Shown: piece by piece, positions 9,227 through 18,297 of the stretch | Layout of the letters: each line of letters starts with the position of its first letter | Numbering within the stretch: position 1 is the first letter of the stretch | Assembly (NCBI GenBank): GCA_902825945.1 | Contig: CADECY010000043.1 | Coordinates: 1-60,609, forward strand | Reading direction: 5' to 3' | Origin: an uncultured Acidobacteriota bacterium | Lineage (GTDB): Bacteria > Acidobacteriota > Terriglobia > Bryobacterales > Bryobacteraceae | Length of the DNA: 60,609 bases | Position numbers and translations under genes: made by a program | The notes under the pieces: model-generated | Database searches by the model: none | What the model saw: only the letters and a program-made list of their open reading frames with translations | Told to the model about the DNA's origin: nothing

Positions 9227-10306
9227 CTACTGGAGCAACACTTCGCGCGTGCCTCCCTCGGCGTTCAGAATCTTCACCACCAGCGGTGGAGGAGGCGGCG
9301 GAGGTGGGGCGGGTGCGGCGGCGGCCGTCATCACCGGCTGCTGTCCCTTGCGGGCAGCAGCCTTCGCAGACGGAGCCCTGCCCATGCGCGCGTTCATGAT
9401 GCTGTCGATTCCGGCCATGATTTCCTTCTCTTCGTAGGCGAACGAGAGGTGGACGTCCTGCCCATCGCTTGCGATCGTGATCTTCTTCATCAGGGCGTCG
9501 GTCTCCGGATCCTTGGTTGGCGCCAAATCCAGCATCAGCCGCATCGCGGTCGCGAGTTTGGCCGCGGCTTCCGCTGACTTGTTGTGCAGCGCGAAATCGA
9601 GGCCCAGCCCCTTCTTGAACGAGAGGCCTCCTTCAAAGCCCTCGGTCTCCTCGAACAGCTTGCCCGGGCCACCCGCTCCAGCGGCCTCCGCCGCACTCGC
9701 GGGCGAGACTTCGGAAGCAAACCAGACATCGTAGAGTTGGTCGAGTTCCACCGCGCGCCTCATCAACGAGGTTCCCGCCAGTTCCGGATCGGCCTCGGCG
9801 TGGTTGTCGATGGCGAGCTTCAGCGATGGTCCGTCGCCGAGCAACATGACCGCCGGACCCACCACCGCCACGACCATGTCGTTCGTGTTGCCGCGGCGAT
9901 AGATTTCGGCGGTCTTGTAGTTGAACTTGGCCGCTCCCTTGCGCGTCATCTCCCGGCGAAACGCGTTCATGTCGAACTTGCCCTGGATCGCGACGACCGT
10001 GGGGGGCTGCTTTTTCGGTGAATCGCCCGGTTCGCCCGTCGATGAGATCAGGACGCGGTCCACATTCTGGAAGAACCCCATTCCGTTGTCGGCCGCCATC
10101 TTCTTGATGCCCGTTTGCGCGATTTCGCGCTTGATCCGCTGGCCGACGGCGGAAGCCGAGATCCGGCTCAGGTCCACGCCAGCGAGCATCTTGGCCTCCG
10201 GGTGTGCGTAGCGCCAGAAGGTGGGAACCGACGTCGAACTCGTTTCAGCGGCGAACGAGCAAAACGCGGCGGCAAACAGTGAAAAAATCGTGCGAGTTCG
10301 AATCAT
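9227..10306 (-). CDS. Secreted hypothetical protein with C-terminal proline run
   Basis: A 359-residue protein, start chosen at the ATG ending at 10306, which gives the leader MIRTRTIFSLFAAAFCSFAAE and has a GGAGG upstream. A longer start at 10333 would place extra residues before the leader. The mature protein begins with VPTFWRYAHPEAKMLAGVDLSRI, a pattern seen in acidobacterial secreted hypotheticals of unknown role. Near the C-terminus it has eight consecutive prolines, expected to need EF-P for translation, before VVKILNAEGGTREVLLQ. It is convergent with the LolA-like gene (24-base gap) and divergent from the MFS gene. No function assigned. Confidence 0.7.
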   Translation of the reverse strand: MIRTRTIFSLFAAAFCSFAAETSSTSVPTFWRYAHPEAKMLAGVDLSRISASAVGQRIKREIAQTGIKKMAADNGMGFFQNVDRVLISSTGEPGDSPKKQPPTVVAIQGKFDMNAFRREMTRKGAAKFNYKTAEIYRRGNTNDMVVAVVGPAVMLLGDGPSLKLAIDNHAEADPELAGTSLMRRAVELDQLYDVWFASEVSPASAAEAAGAGGPGKLFEETEGFEGGLSFKKGLGLDFALHNKSAEAAAKLATAMRLMLDLAPTKDPETDALMKKITIASDGQDVHLSFAYEEKEIMAGIDSIMNARMGRAPSAKAAARKGQQPVMTAAAAPAPPPPPPPPLVVKILNAEGGTREVLLQ

Positions 10307-10379
10307 TGGAGATGGACTCCTCCCCTGGCCCAAGCGTAACAGTGTCGGCCGTACTGTACCATCAGTGAATCACCTGAGA

Positions 10380-11606
10380 ATGCCCCACCCCAAACGCTGG
10401 TGGCCGAAGCGCTGGCAGATCGCCGCTCTCCTATTCGCTTCGACCACGATCAACTATCTCGACCGCCAGACGCTCTCCGTCCTCGCGCCATCGCTCAAGA
10501 TCGAGTTCCAATGGACGAATACCGACTTCGCGCTGATCGTGATGGCGTTCCGTGCCTCCTACGCGATCGGGCAGACGGCGGCCGGCCGCTGGCTCGATCG
10601 CGTGGGAACTCGCGCGGGCCTTACCCTGACGGTTGCGTTCTATTCGGTCGCCGCCATGGCGACCTCGTTCGCGAACGGACTCGCGAGCTTCGCCTTCTTC
10701 CGCTTCCTGCTCGGGGCGGGCGAGTCGGGCAATTGGCCTGGCGCGGCCAAGGCCGTGGCCGAGTGGTTTCCCCGGCGCGAGCGCGGACTCGCCGTCGCGG
10801 TCTACGACTCCGGCTCGGCCATCGGCGGAGCGATCGCTCCGTTGATCGTCCTCGCTCTCGCTGCCTGGTTCGGTTCCTGGCGTCCGGCGTTCGTGATCAT
10901 CGGGCTCCTCGGATTCGCGTGGATCATTGCCTGGCGGCGCGTCTGTCCGCCGCAGCCGCCACCCCATCCGGAAGCGTCGGTGGAGCCCGGGGGCGAGCGC
11001 CCTTCCATGAGCGCGTTGCTCCGCCTGCGGCAGACCTGGGGATTGATCCTCGGCCGCACGCTCACCGATCCGGTCTGGTTCTTCGTCTCCGACTGGTTTG
11101 CGATCTTCCTCGTCGCCAAGGGTTACAAGATCGAGGACACCGCCGCTGGGTTCTGGGTTCCGTTCCTCGCGGCCGACTTGGGAAACTTCGCTGGCGGTTG
11201 GTTCTCCGGCTGGTTGATTCGCGCCGGTTGGCCCGTCGAGCGCGCGCGCAAGGCGGTTGTCGTGGCAGGCGGAATCGGGATGACGCTGCTGATTCCCGCC
11301 GTGTGGGCATCGAGTTTCCTGGCGATCGTTTCGCTATTCGCCATCGCGACCTTTTCCTACGCCGCGCTTTCCACGATGGTGCTGACGCTGCCTGCCGACA
11401 TCTTCCCCGATCACTCGGTCGCCACCGTCAGCGGACTCACCGGTACCGGCGCGGGGCTCGGTACCATCGCCTCGACACTGCTGATCGGCACGGTGGCTGA
11501 TCGATATTCTTTTGCTCCCGTGCTCGTGGGAGCAAGCCTGATTCCGCTCGCGGCTGTGGTCATGGTTCTGTGGCTGGTACGTGGCGCGCCGCGCGAGACC
11601 GCGTAG
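10380..11606 (+). CDS. MFS transporter, anion:cation symporter (hexuronate/ExuT-like)
   Basis: A 408-residue inner-membrane carrier of the ACS subfamily. INYLDRQTLSVLAPSLK in the first helix, GRWLDRVGTRAGL in the helix 2-3 loop and GAGESGNWPGAAKAVAEWFP in helix 4 are the family signature shared with hexuronate and galactarate transporters. About 12 hydrophobic helices are visible. Substrate is probably a sugar acid, which fits the glycan genes nearby. The ATG at 10380 is preferred because homologues start shortly before the RWWPKRWQIAALLF helix; no good ribosome site is seen. It is divergent from the secreted hypothetical, with 73 bases between the starts. Confidence 0.85.
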   Translation: MPHPKRWWPKRWQIAALLFASTTINYLDRQTLSVLAPSLKIEFQWTNTDFALIVMAFRASYAIGQTAAGRWLDRVGTRAGLTLTVAFYSVAAMATSFANGLASFAFFRFLLGAGESGNWPGAAKAVAEWFPRRERGLAVAVYDSGSAIGGAIAPLIVLALAAWFGSWRPAFVIIGLLGFAWIIAWRRVCPPQPPPHPEASVEPGGERPSMSALLRLRQTWGLILGRTLTDPVWFFVSDWFAIFLVAKGYKIEDTAAGFWVPFLAADLGNFAGGWFSGWLIRAGWPVERARKAVVVAGGIGMTLLIPAVWASSFLAIVSLFAIATFSYAALSTMVLTLPADIFPDHSVATVSGLTGTGAGLGTIASTLLIGTVADRYSFAPVLVGASLIPLAAVVMVLWLVRGAPRETA

Positions 11607-11613
11607 TCGCGGG

Positions 11614-11769
11614 TCACCAGAACCAGCGAAGCGCCATGTCCAGCAACGAAACAAGCGGTGAAGTGGAAATGGAGAACGCTAGCAAAACCGGGAGAAACGG
11701 AACCAGAAACAAGACACAGAGAAAGATTCCGCGATTCTCCGATGTCGGCCAGATTACCGGAACTCGCAT
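11614..11769 (-). CDS. Small single-span membrane peptide downstream of TonB receptor
   Basis: A 51-codon frame not part of any larger gene. It encodes a short polar N-terminus (MRVPVIWPTSENRG) and a strongly hydrophobic stretch (IFLCVLFLVPFLPVLLAF, about residues 15-32), then a tail ending in WFW. An AGGA lies 7 bases upstream of the ATG, and the start is 23 bases after the stop of the TonB receptor on the same strand, so cotranscription is plausible. It is convergent with the MFS gene. I recognise no family. The support is the ribosome site, spacing and the membrane span; it could still be chance. Confidence 0.45.
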   Translation of the reverse strand: MRVPVIWPTSENRGIFLCVLFLVPFLPVLLAFSISTSPLVSLLDMALRWFW

Positions 11770-11792
11770 GGGCTCATCCTTTGCCGATTAGA

Positions 11793-14700
11793 TTAGAAAA
11801 GATACTTCAATCCGAACTGGATGTTCCGCGGATCGACCGCCACGCCGGTGATCTGTCCGAAATTCGCCGCGGATCCATTGGTCGTTGGATTTGAAAGCAC
11901 TGTGTGGTTCATCCAGTTGAACATCTCGAAACGGAAGTTCAACCGGTGTCCTTCGCGAATCGTGAACCACTTGTTGATCGAGGCATCCCATGTGAACGCA
12001 CCCGGACCCTTGATCGTGTTGTAGCCGAGGTTCCCATAGCGGCGCTGCAAGCGTACGGTATCGAAATCGTAAGCTGCCCGCGTCAGTACCTGCAACCGGT
12101 CTGACGTCGTTACGTAGGGGCTCTGTCCGGGAACCGCGTCGGGGCGCTGGCCGTCGGGCCGTCCGGTTCCCACGTTGTCCCGTCCAGTGACGACGTTCAA
12201 CGGGAATCCGGCGCGATAGCCCATGATGCCTTGCACGGTCCAGCCGCCGAACATGCCATTGAGCAGCCCCGTCTTCGCGAAGGCGCCTGCCGGGATCTCG
12301 TAGGAATAGACAGCGGTCGCGCGGTGTCGAACGTCGGTGACCTTCGGACCGCGCGAGCCGGCGATCCAGTTGAAATCCTGGGTGCCACCGTCGCGCACGA
12401 AGGCATTGTCGGCGTTGTAGTACTGCATGCCTTTCGACAGAGTGTAGAAAAAGTCGAAGTTCAGCCCCTTGCTCAGGCGCTTGTTGGTGGCCAACTGGAG
12501 CGCGTGATACGTCATGTTCGCGCCATGTTCTTGCAGCCACGCGGCACCGATCTCCTGACCCACATCGCGGCGGCCCGTCGCCGGATTGATCGGGTTGATC
12601 AGGCGCGATCCATAGAGCTTCACCGCGCGATTCAAGACATAGGAAGCCTGCACCGCGAGAGTGGCACTCACCTGCTGCTGGATCGAGTAGTTGCCCTGCA
12701 GCGCGTACTCGTCGCGCCGGGCCGGATCGGGCGCGAGCAGGCCCGGCTGGAGTCCGCGCGGAACGAGCGTGGGATTCTCTCGCACCGATTGGATGAACGA
12801 CACCGGGAAGGGAAACGTCACCGGCTGAAGACTCGCCGGGATGTCGATCACCGCGACCTGCGGCGCGAACGGAACACGTTCGCCGATCCACGCGGCATCG
12901 TAGTAGAAGAACGGCTGCGGCGCGATGTAGGTCATGCCCGCGCCCAGACGCATGATCGTCTTGCCGTTTCCAAAAGTGTCGAGCACCAAGCCGAATCTCG
13001 GACCGAAGTTGTTGCGATCGGCGTTCCATAACGGATCGCCTTTCTTGGCGCGCGGACCGAGCGGGTCGCGGGTCGCCAGTCCGATCGAACCCTTGAACGG
13101 CTGATAGAACTCATAGCGGACGCCGAGGTTCAACTGCAACCGGCGGTTCACGCGCCAATCGTCCTGCACGAAGAAGGCGTAGTTCTTGAACGCATAGCCG
13201 CCCTTCGGATTTCCGAAGTACATCTCCACCTGGAACGGGCGGTCGTCGATTGCGTCCTGCAGCGTGTTGTAGTAATTACGCGGATTACCAAACTGATCGC
13301 GGAAGCTGTCGGTGTCGCGGACCTCGGTTCCCGCCTTGAAGGTGTGCGATCCGCGGATGTGGGTGATGTTGGCCACTCCGCTGAACACGTCGGTGAACGT
13401 GCCGAGCTGATCCTGGAGATCGCTACCGCCGGTGAGTCCGCCGATCGAGACGTAGCCCGCTTGCGGACCGGGTTTCTGGCGGCCATCGTCGGGTCCGCGA
13501 ATGACGCTGGTACGGTTGAATCCGAAGCGTGCGTCGATGGAAGTGCGAGGCGATAGCACCCAGAAATCCGATACCATCACGTTGCGCTGGCGCAACGGAA
13601 ACTGCTGGCGGACATCTTCGCGCAATTGCGGATTGAACACGTCCTGGTTGTTGTAGTTGATGCGGCCCGAGAGGCGATGGCTCCCGAGGTTGTAGTCGAC
13701 CCGCGCGATGTGGGTCTCTTCGTTGACCTTTTGACGATCGTTGCGGAAATGCTGGCCGATCCACGGATTCGCCGTTGCCTCGAACGTCTTGGGCATGTTG
13801 GCGAGATGGTCTCGCATCTTCGTGTTCTTGAGAAGACCGAGATAGGTGGGAGTTGGCACCGCGCCCGAGATCGTGCGGCCGCGGCGAATGATCGCACCTT
13901 CGAAGTTGTAAAAGAAGAAGAGCTTGTCCTTGATCACCGGACCGCCGAAGTTGCCGCCGAACTGATTGTGGCGGAGAGGCGGCTTGCCGAGCCGCGCGCG
14001 GTTGGAGAAGAAGTTGTTGGCATCGAGCTTGTCGTTGCGCAGGAAGTACAGCAGCGTGCCGTGATACTGATTGGTGCCGGACTTCGTGGTGAGGTTGATC
14101 ACGCCGCCCGTCGCGCGCCCATACTCGGCCGAGAAGGCGTTCGTCGTCACCTTGAACTCTTCGAGAGCCTCGATCGAGATCGAGTTGATTACGGTGCCGG
14201 TCCCTCCGACTCCGCCGATGCCGACCCCGTTGTTCTCGCCGAACGACATGTCGACGCCGTCCATCAGCCAGTTGTTGCCGAGCCCGGACGAGCCGTTCAA
14301 CTCGACACCGCCGCGATTGGCGTTACCGCCGGAAAGGCTCACGCCGGGCTGCAAAACGAGCAACTGCGTGAACGTTCGGCCATTCAACGGCAGGTCGCGA
14401 ACCTTCTGGGAATCGACTACCGTGCCGAGCGCCTGCGATGTCGCATTGACGAGCGGAATCGTGTTCACCACTTCGACCGACTGCGACACCTCACCGATCT
14501 TCAACGCGATGTCGATCTTGGCGCGATTGCCGGAGTTCAACTGGAGCTCGGCAGTGGTGGCGCGCTGGAATCCGGTCTGCTCGACGCTGATGATGTAGCG
14601 CCCCGCCGGCAACAGCGGAAACTCGTAGAGCCCTTGCGCTGTGGTTTCGGTGTTGTTGATCGCGTTGGTGGCGACGTTGCGCACCTCGACCTTCGCATTG

Positions 14701-14819
14701 GCGACCACGGCACCGGTGCCGTCGGTGACGATTCCGGTGAACGATCCACCGGTGATCTGCGCGGGCATCGACGAGACGTACGTGAGCGCCAACACGGCTG
14801 CGAGTTTCAGGTTCCTCAT
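11793..14819 (-). CDS. TonB-dependent receptor, Oar-like, with carboxypeptidase-regulatory N-domain
   Basis: A 1008-residue outer-membrane receptor. After a signal peptide (to about residue 21), residues 22-110 form a carboxypeptidase-regulatory-like domain (GSFTGIVTDGTGAVVANAKV ... GLYEFPLLPAGRYIISVEQTGFQ). Then comes the plug (VRDLPLNGRTFTQLLVLQPGV, NWLMDGVDMSFGENN, ALEEFKVTTNAFSAEYGRA) and a beta-barrel ending in the aromatic FGLKYLF typical of outer-membrane proteins. This architecture is the large Oar/SusC-related class expanded in Solibacter-type genomes. A strong AAGGAGGT precedes the ATG. It lies 25 bases after the sulfatase gene on the same strand, suggesting uptake of a sulfated glycan or glycopeptide. 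Confidence 0.93.
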   Translation of the reverse strand: MRNLKLAAVLALTYVSSMPAQITGGSFTGIVTDGTGAVVANAKVEVRNVATNAINNTETTAQGLYEFPLLPAGRYIISVEQTGFQRATTAELQLNSGNRAKIDIALKIGEVSQSVEVVNTIPLVNATSQALGTVVDSQKVRDLPLNGRTFTQLLVLQPGVSLSGGNANRGGVELNGSSGLGNNWLMDGVDMSFGENNGVGIGGVGGTGTVINSISIEALEEFKVTTNAFSAEYGRATGGVINLTTKSGTNQYHGTLLYFLRNDKLDANNFFSNRARLGKPPLRHNQFGGNFGGPVIKDKLFFFYNFEGAIIRRGRTISGAVPTPTYLGLLKNTKMRDHLANMPKTFEATANPWIGQHFRNDRQKVNEETHIARVDYNLGSHRLSGRINYNNQDVFNPQLREDVRQQFPLRQRNVMVSDFWVLSPRTSIDARFGFNRTSVIRGPDDGRQKPGPQAGYVSIGGLTGGSDLQDQLGTFTDVFSGVANITHIRGSHTFKAGTEVRDTDSFRDQFGNPRNYYNTLQDAIDDRPFQVEMYFGNPKGGYAFKNYAFFVQDDWRVNRRLQLNLGVRYEFYQPFKGSIGLATRDPLGPRAKKGDPLWNADRNNFGPRFGLVLDTFGNGKTIMRLGAGMTYIAPQPFFYYDAAWIGERVPFAPQVAVIDIPASLQPVTFPFPVSFIQSVRENPTLVPRGLQPGLLAPDPARRDEYALQGNYSIQQQVSATLAVQASYVLNRAVKLYGSRLINPINPATGRRDVGQEIGAAWLQEHGANMTYHALQLATNKRLSKGLNFDFFYTLSKGMQYYNADNAFVRDGGTQDFNWIAGSRGPKVTDVRHRATAVYSYEIPAGAFAKTGLLNGMFGGWTVQGIMGYRAGFPLNVVTGRDNVGTGRPDGQRPDAVPGQSPYVTTSDRLQVLTRAAYDFDTVRLQRRYGNLGYNTIKGPGAFTWDASINKWFTIREGHRLNFRFEMFNWMNHTVLSNPTTNGSAANFGQITGVAVDPRNIQFGLKYLF

Positions 14820-14844
14820 GGGACCTCCTTCAGACGGGATGAAA

Positions 14845-16236
14845 TCAGTTTACACCCGGCCACTTCCAGTCATTTCGGCCCGCACCGGGATCCATCGGAC
14901 CCGGGGGCAGGGAACGATGCCAGGCCATCAGCGATCTCTCGACCTTCTTGACGATCTCTGGATGCCGCCCGGCGATGTTGTTCAGCTCCATCGGGTCCTC
15001 CGGAATCTTGTACAGTTCGACCCGGCTGCGATCGGGATTCAGCAGCAGCTTCCAGTCGCCGTCGCGCGCCGACAGGATCGGGCTGCGGTTCACCGCGTAT
15101 CCGGCAACGTTGAATCGCCACTCCCAGTACAGCGGCTTCCTCCTTGGCCGCGACGCGCCCATCAGGATATCGGTAACGTCTTCGCCATCGACACCGCTTG
15201 GAGCTGGAGACCCCGCGAGCTTCGCCATCGACGGGAAGAAGTCGACACCCGAGACGACGGCATTCTTCTCGACGCGCCCCGAGGGAACGTGTCCGGGCCA
15301 GCGGACGATTCCGGGCACGCGGACTCCGCCCTCGTACAAGCTGCGCTTGCGTCCGCGGAAAGGTCCGGGCGTGCCGAAGGCGGCGTGGCTGGCGTTTTGG
15401 ATGTGAATGTCCTCGGGACCGTTGTCGGAGCTGAACAGCACGAGGGTGTTGCGTGCCAGACCCTCGCTTTCCAGCGCGTCGAACAGGCGTCCGAGTTGGG
15501 TGTCGAGATCGCGGAGCGACGCGTTGTAGATTTGCTGCGCGCCGGGCCATGGCACGAAGGGTCCGGGCTGTTGCTTCTCGAACGGCTTCAACTGCTCGGG
15601 CGTGGGCGCGAGCGGCGCGTGCGGGAGCAGCGTCCACAACTGGGTGTAGAAAGGCTTCGCGGTGTCGCGCCCGCGAATGAATTCGAGCGCGTTGTCGACA
15701 ATCCAGCGTGAGCTGTCGGCGCGGAAGCCCGCCTTCATCTCCTGCCAACGCGTCTCGTTCGAGGTGACCGAGCGGTGATGATCGAAACCGTAGGCATCGG
15801 GCAGCGGCGCTCCCGGACCATGTCCGAGATGCCACTTACCGAAATGCGCCGTGCTGTAGCCAGCTTGCTTGAGCGTGCGCGCCACAGTGGCACGGGCCGG
15901 ATCGAGAAAGTTCGGCATGGCGCGCTTTTCGTTGAGTTCCGGCGTCGCGATGTGGCCGTGCAGACGGTTCCGCGCTGGAAACATGCTGGTCATGAAGGCT
16001 GATCGCGTCGGGCTGCAAACCGATCCATTGACGTAGAACTGCGTGAACAGTGTTCCTTGCGCGGCGAGCTTGTCGAGGTTCGGCGTCTGCGTACGCGGAT
16101 TGCCGTAGCAACTCAGATCGCCCCAACCCATGTCGTCGGCGAGGATGAAGATGATATTCGGGCGCGGCGGCGCGGATTGTCCGCGAAGAATTGCCGGAGC
16201 CGCGGCGGCGGAGAGAAGCGAGCGTCGGGTGAGCAT
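14845..16236 (-). CDS. Exported sulfatase (formylglycine-dependent, arylsulfatase/GALNS-like)
   Basis: A 463-residue sulfatase. Metal ligands appear in IIFILADDMGWGD (D34, D35). The formylglycine site is C74 in VCSPTRS, a perfect C-x-P-x-R motif that requires the FGE maturase. The later conserved Lys/His is in FGKWHLGHG, and SSDNGPE supplies the distal metal Asp-Asn. The leader MLTRRSLLSAAAAPAILRGQ is twin-arginine-like, and the start at 16236 puts it first; an in-frame start at 16278 would add 14 residues before it. Lying just upstream of the TonB receptor, it probably desulfates a host or algal type polysaccharide before uptake. Confidence 0.92.
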   Translation of the reverse strand: MLTRRSLLSAAAAPAILRGQSAPPRPNIIFILADDMGWGDLSCYGNPRTQTPNLDKLAAQGTLFTQFYVNGSVCSPTRSAFMTSMFPARNRLHGHIATPELNEKRAMPNFLDPARATVARTLKQAGYSTAHFGKWHLGHGPGAPLPDAYGFDHHRSVTSNETRWQEMKAGFRADSSRWIVDNALEFIRGRDTAKPFYTQLWTLLPHAPLAPTPEQLKPFEKQQPGPFVPWPGAQQIYNASLRDLDTQLGRLFDALESEGLARNTLVLFSSDNGPEDIHIQNASHAAFGTPGPFRGRKRSLYEGGVRVPGIVRWPGHVPSGRVEKNAVVSGVDFFPSMAKLAGSPAPSGVDGEDVTDILMGASRPRRKPLYWEWRFNVAGYAVNRSPILSARDGDWKLLLNPDRSRVELYKIPEDPMELNNIAGRHPEIVKKVERSLMAWHRSLPPGPMDPGAGRNDWKWPGVN

Positions 16237-16296
16237 GGCGGTCTCAACAGTGTCTCTCTTGCGAGGACCCACCGCCACCCGTCATGGGCGCAGGCG

Positions 16297-16587
16297 CTAG
16301 TTTTCCTTCAGCTCGATCACGAGGGTCCGGTACGCCTTGCTGCCTTTGTTGAGCAACACCGGCGCGTCCTCGGCGCGATCATGCCAGATCGCTTCGCCGG
16401 ACTTGCGCTTCCGCGTCGTCTTCTCTCCGGTCTTCGAGTCGGTACGTTCGTATTCGCAGTCGTCGAGAAAGACGATGATCTGATCGGTGGGGCGCAGATA
16501 CCGGGCTCGCGGCACGCCGGGTTCATAGGTCACCTCGGTGACTTTCGCGCGAACGGTTTCGAGAACGATCTTCTTGGCTTGCGGCAT
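16297..16587 (-). CDS. Small cupin-like protein
   Basis: A 96-residue protein (MPQAKKIVLETVRAKV...). The strand pattern with GVPRARYLRPTDQIIVFLDDCEYER, then KSGEAIWHDRAEDAPVLLNKGSKAYRTLVIELK is that of short single-domain cupins. The cupin His/Glu metal ligands are not all evident, so activity is uncertain. The start at 16587 fits homologue length; an ATG at 16602 is also in frame. It lies between a hypothetical gene upstream and the sulfatase downstream, all on the minus strand. Confidence 0.7.
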   Translation of the reverse strand: MPQAKKIVLETVRAKVTEVTYEPGVPRARYLRPTDQIIVFLDDCEYERTDSKTGEKTTRKRKSGEAIWHDRAEDAPVLLNKGSKAYRTLVIELKEN

Positions 16588-16619
16588 CCCTATATTCTGC
16601 CGCATCCCGGCCGCGGCGG

Positions 16620-17108
16620 CTACGGCCTGACGTCGAGCGTCCTGACGATCTTCCAATAATGCTGGCTTACGCGCGGAGCGGCGCTGAAGTCGCCTTCGCC
16701 GGGCAGCACGACCCAAAGCGCGCCCCGGTGTTTCGGTACCGCGATCAACATGCCGGTCAATTGTTCGACCCATGGCGTCGGCTGAATCCGCCATGAAACG
16801 GCCGCGCGATTCGCTCCCGCCGCTTCGATGCGTCCGCTCGAGCCCAGGAGGAATTTGTTCTTTGGCACATCAAGCCGGCGGGCCAGCGCCACGGGGTCTG
16901 AATGTGCCTCGCTGCTCGCGGGAATCCACTCGATTTCGACGCGGCACGGTCCGCCTGGCGGACCACTCATCCGAAGAAACATCCGCGGCTCTGGGAACAT
17001 GAAGCCGATCAGCCCGGTCTTCGAACAATCGAACTGAATCGCGACGGGCGGCAAGCCATGCGCGGATGCCTGCGCGGCGCTGATCGAGATGAATCCGTTC
17101 GATTCCAT
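16620..17108 (-). CDS. Hypothetical protein
   Basis: A 162-residue protein I do not recognise. It has no signal peptide and no membrane span, and shows alternating beta-strand-like segments (VAIQFDCSKTGLIGFMF, RVEIEWIP, MLIAVPKHRGALWVVLPGEG). It ends 32 bases before the start of the cupin gene on the same strand and starts 91 bases after aqpZ ends, so it could be cotranscribed with either. Codon use matches the neighbours, which favours a real gene. Confidence 0.6.
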   Translation of the reverse strand: MESNGFISISAAQASAHGLPPVAIQFDCSKTGLIGFMFPEPRMFLRMSGPPGGPCRVEIEWIPASSEAHSDPVALARRLDVPKNKFLLGSSGRIEAAGANRAAVSWRIQPTPWVEQLTGMLIAVPKHRGALWVVLPGEGDFSAAPRVSQHYWKIVRTLDVRP

Positions 17109-17199
17109 GGCATCAGTCCACTGTCAGCGCGGCGCGAACTCGGAAGGGCAGAAAGCTCGCCAAATCCTGTCTTCCTGGCCCTTCCGGACATCTCCTGAG

Positions 17200-17946
17200 C
17201 TAGTGCGTGGTGGCCGCGCGGATCTTGGCCGGCTCAGCCGCGATCTCCTCTTGGCCCACGCCGAACACCGCCGGATACGTGTATCCCGCGAAGGCCGCTC
17301 CGAGAATCGGCGCCACCCAGAACAGCCAGAGTTGCTCGAGCGCCCATCCACCCACGAACAAGGCCGGACCCGTGCTACGGGCCGGATTCACCGAAAGGTT
17401 CGTGATCGGGATTCCGATCAGGTGGATCAGCGTCAGCCCCAAGCCGATGGCGATGGGCGCGAAGCCAGCGGGAGCCCGCTTGTCGGTGGAGCCGAGAATG
17501 ATGATGAGGAACATGAAGGTCAACACGATTTCGGCGACCAGAGCCGCTTCCATCGAATAGGAACCGGGAGAGTGGAGTCCATAGCCGTTGGACGCGAATC
17601 CACCCGAAACGTCGAAGCCGGCTTTGCCACTTGCGATGGCGTAGAGAACGCCCGCGCCAGTGATTCCGCCCAGCACCTGCGCCAGCATGTAGTGCAACGC
17701 TTCCGATGCAGGGAATCGCTTTGCAACAACCAGTCCGGCGGTAACGGCCGGATTGAGGTGACAACCAGAGATATGGCCAATTGCATAGGCCATGGTCAGA
17801 ACGGTGAGGCCGAAGGCGAACGAAACGCCGAGCAGCCCGATGCCCACTTGCGGGAACGCCGCGGCAAGCACGGCGCTGCCACAACCGCCGAATACCAGCC
17901 AGAAGGTGCCGATGAACTCGGCAAGAGCGCGCTTTCCGATTTGCAT
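17200..17946 (-). CDS. aqpZ: Aquaporin Z
   Basis: A 248-residue MIP-family water channel in the inner membrane. Both NPA boxes are present and intact: GCHLNPAVTAG (first half) and LSVNPARSTGPALF (second half). Six hydrophobic helices and two half-helices follow the family order, and the N-terminus KRALAEFIGTFWLVFGGCGSAV is the usual AqpZ start. The Cys after the first GG and the Arg after the second NPA match water-selective channels rather than glycerol facilitators. AAGGAG precedes the ATG. Downstream at 17141-17186 lies a 9-bp inverted repeat without a U-tract, which may be a weak terminator. Confidence 0.93.
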   Translation of the reverse strand: MQIGKRALAEFIGTFWLVFGGCGSAVLAAAFPQVGIGLLGVSFAFGLTVLTMAYAIGHISGCHLNPAVTAGLVVAKRFPASEALHYMLAQVLGGITGAGVLYAIASGKAGFDVSGGFASNGYGLHSPGSYSMEAALVAEIVLTFMFLIIILGSTDKRAPAGFAPIAIGLGLTLIHLIGIPITNLSVNPARSTGPALFVGGWALEQLWLFWVAPILGAAFAGYTYPAVFGVGQEEIAAEPAKIRAATTH

Positions 17947-18036
17947 GATTGGAACTCCTTGGGTTTAGGAATGTCCCCCTGATGTTCCGAAAGTATATCG
18001 CTTTCCACGGTTCCGGGGTGAATCAGCGAAAGTGTC

Positions 18037-18297
18037 TCAGCGAAGTAGCTTCGCCAAGCCCGCGGCTCCGCAGAAAACCAGCGTCGCGTTTGCCAGGAGC
18101 AGCACCGCCAGGACAAAGTCACTGCGGAGATCCGGCTTGATCCGCAGCCACTCGAGAATCAACCCGGCCGGCGCGGTAGTCAAGACGGTTCCCATCGTCG
18201 CCAACATGCCCCCGCGATGACGTTCTCCCTTCACCACCCAGAGCGCCACGGCAAGATACAGCATCGCCGTCACGATGCCGATTCGTTTTGCGCTCAT
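18037..18297 (-). CDS. Small three-span membrane protein, rtcR-operon
   Basis: An 86-residue protein with three hydrophobic segments (RIGIVTAMLYLAVALWVV, MLATMGTVLTTAPAGLILEWL, DFVLAVLLLANATLVFCGAAGL). The pattern resembles small SCO4225-type membrane proteins of unknown role. Its ATG overlaps the TGA of the AAA ATPase (ATGA), and that gene starts three bases after rtcR, so all three are probably one operon. I infer that it may be a membrane partner of the ATPase; no function is known. Confidence 0.7.
   Translation of the reverse strand: MSAKRIGIVTAMLYLAVALWVVKGERHRGGMLATMGTVLTTAPAGLILEWLRIKPDLRSDFVLAVLLLANATLVFCGAAGLAKLLR

Noticed and set aside
13626..14951. 441-codon open frame antisense to the TonB receptor
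   Set aside because: No domain and composition of an antisense shadow; the sense gene has a strong ribosome site and full receptor layout.
17141..17186. 9-bp inverted repeat (CGGAAGGGC...GCCCTTCCG) after aqpZ as a terminator
   Set aside because: The loop is 28 bases and there is no U-tract on the minus strand, so the call is too weak.
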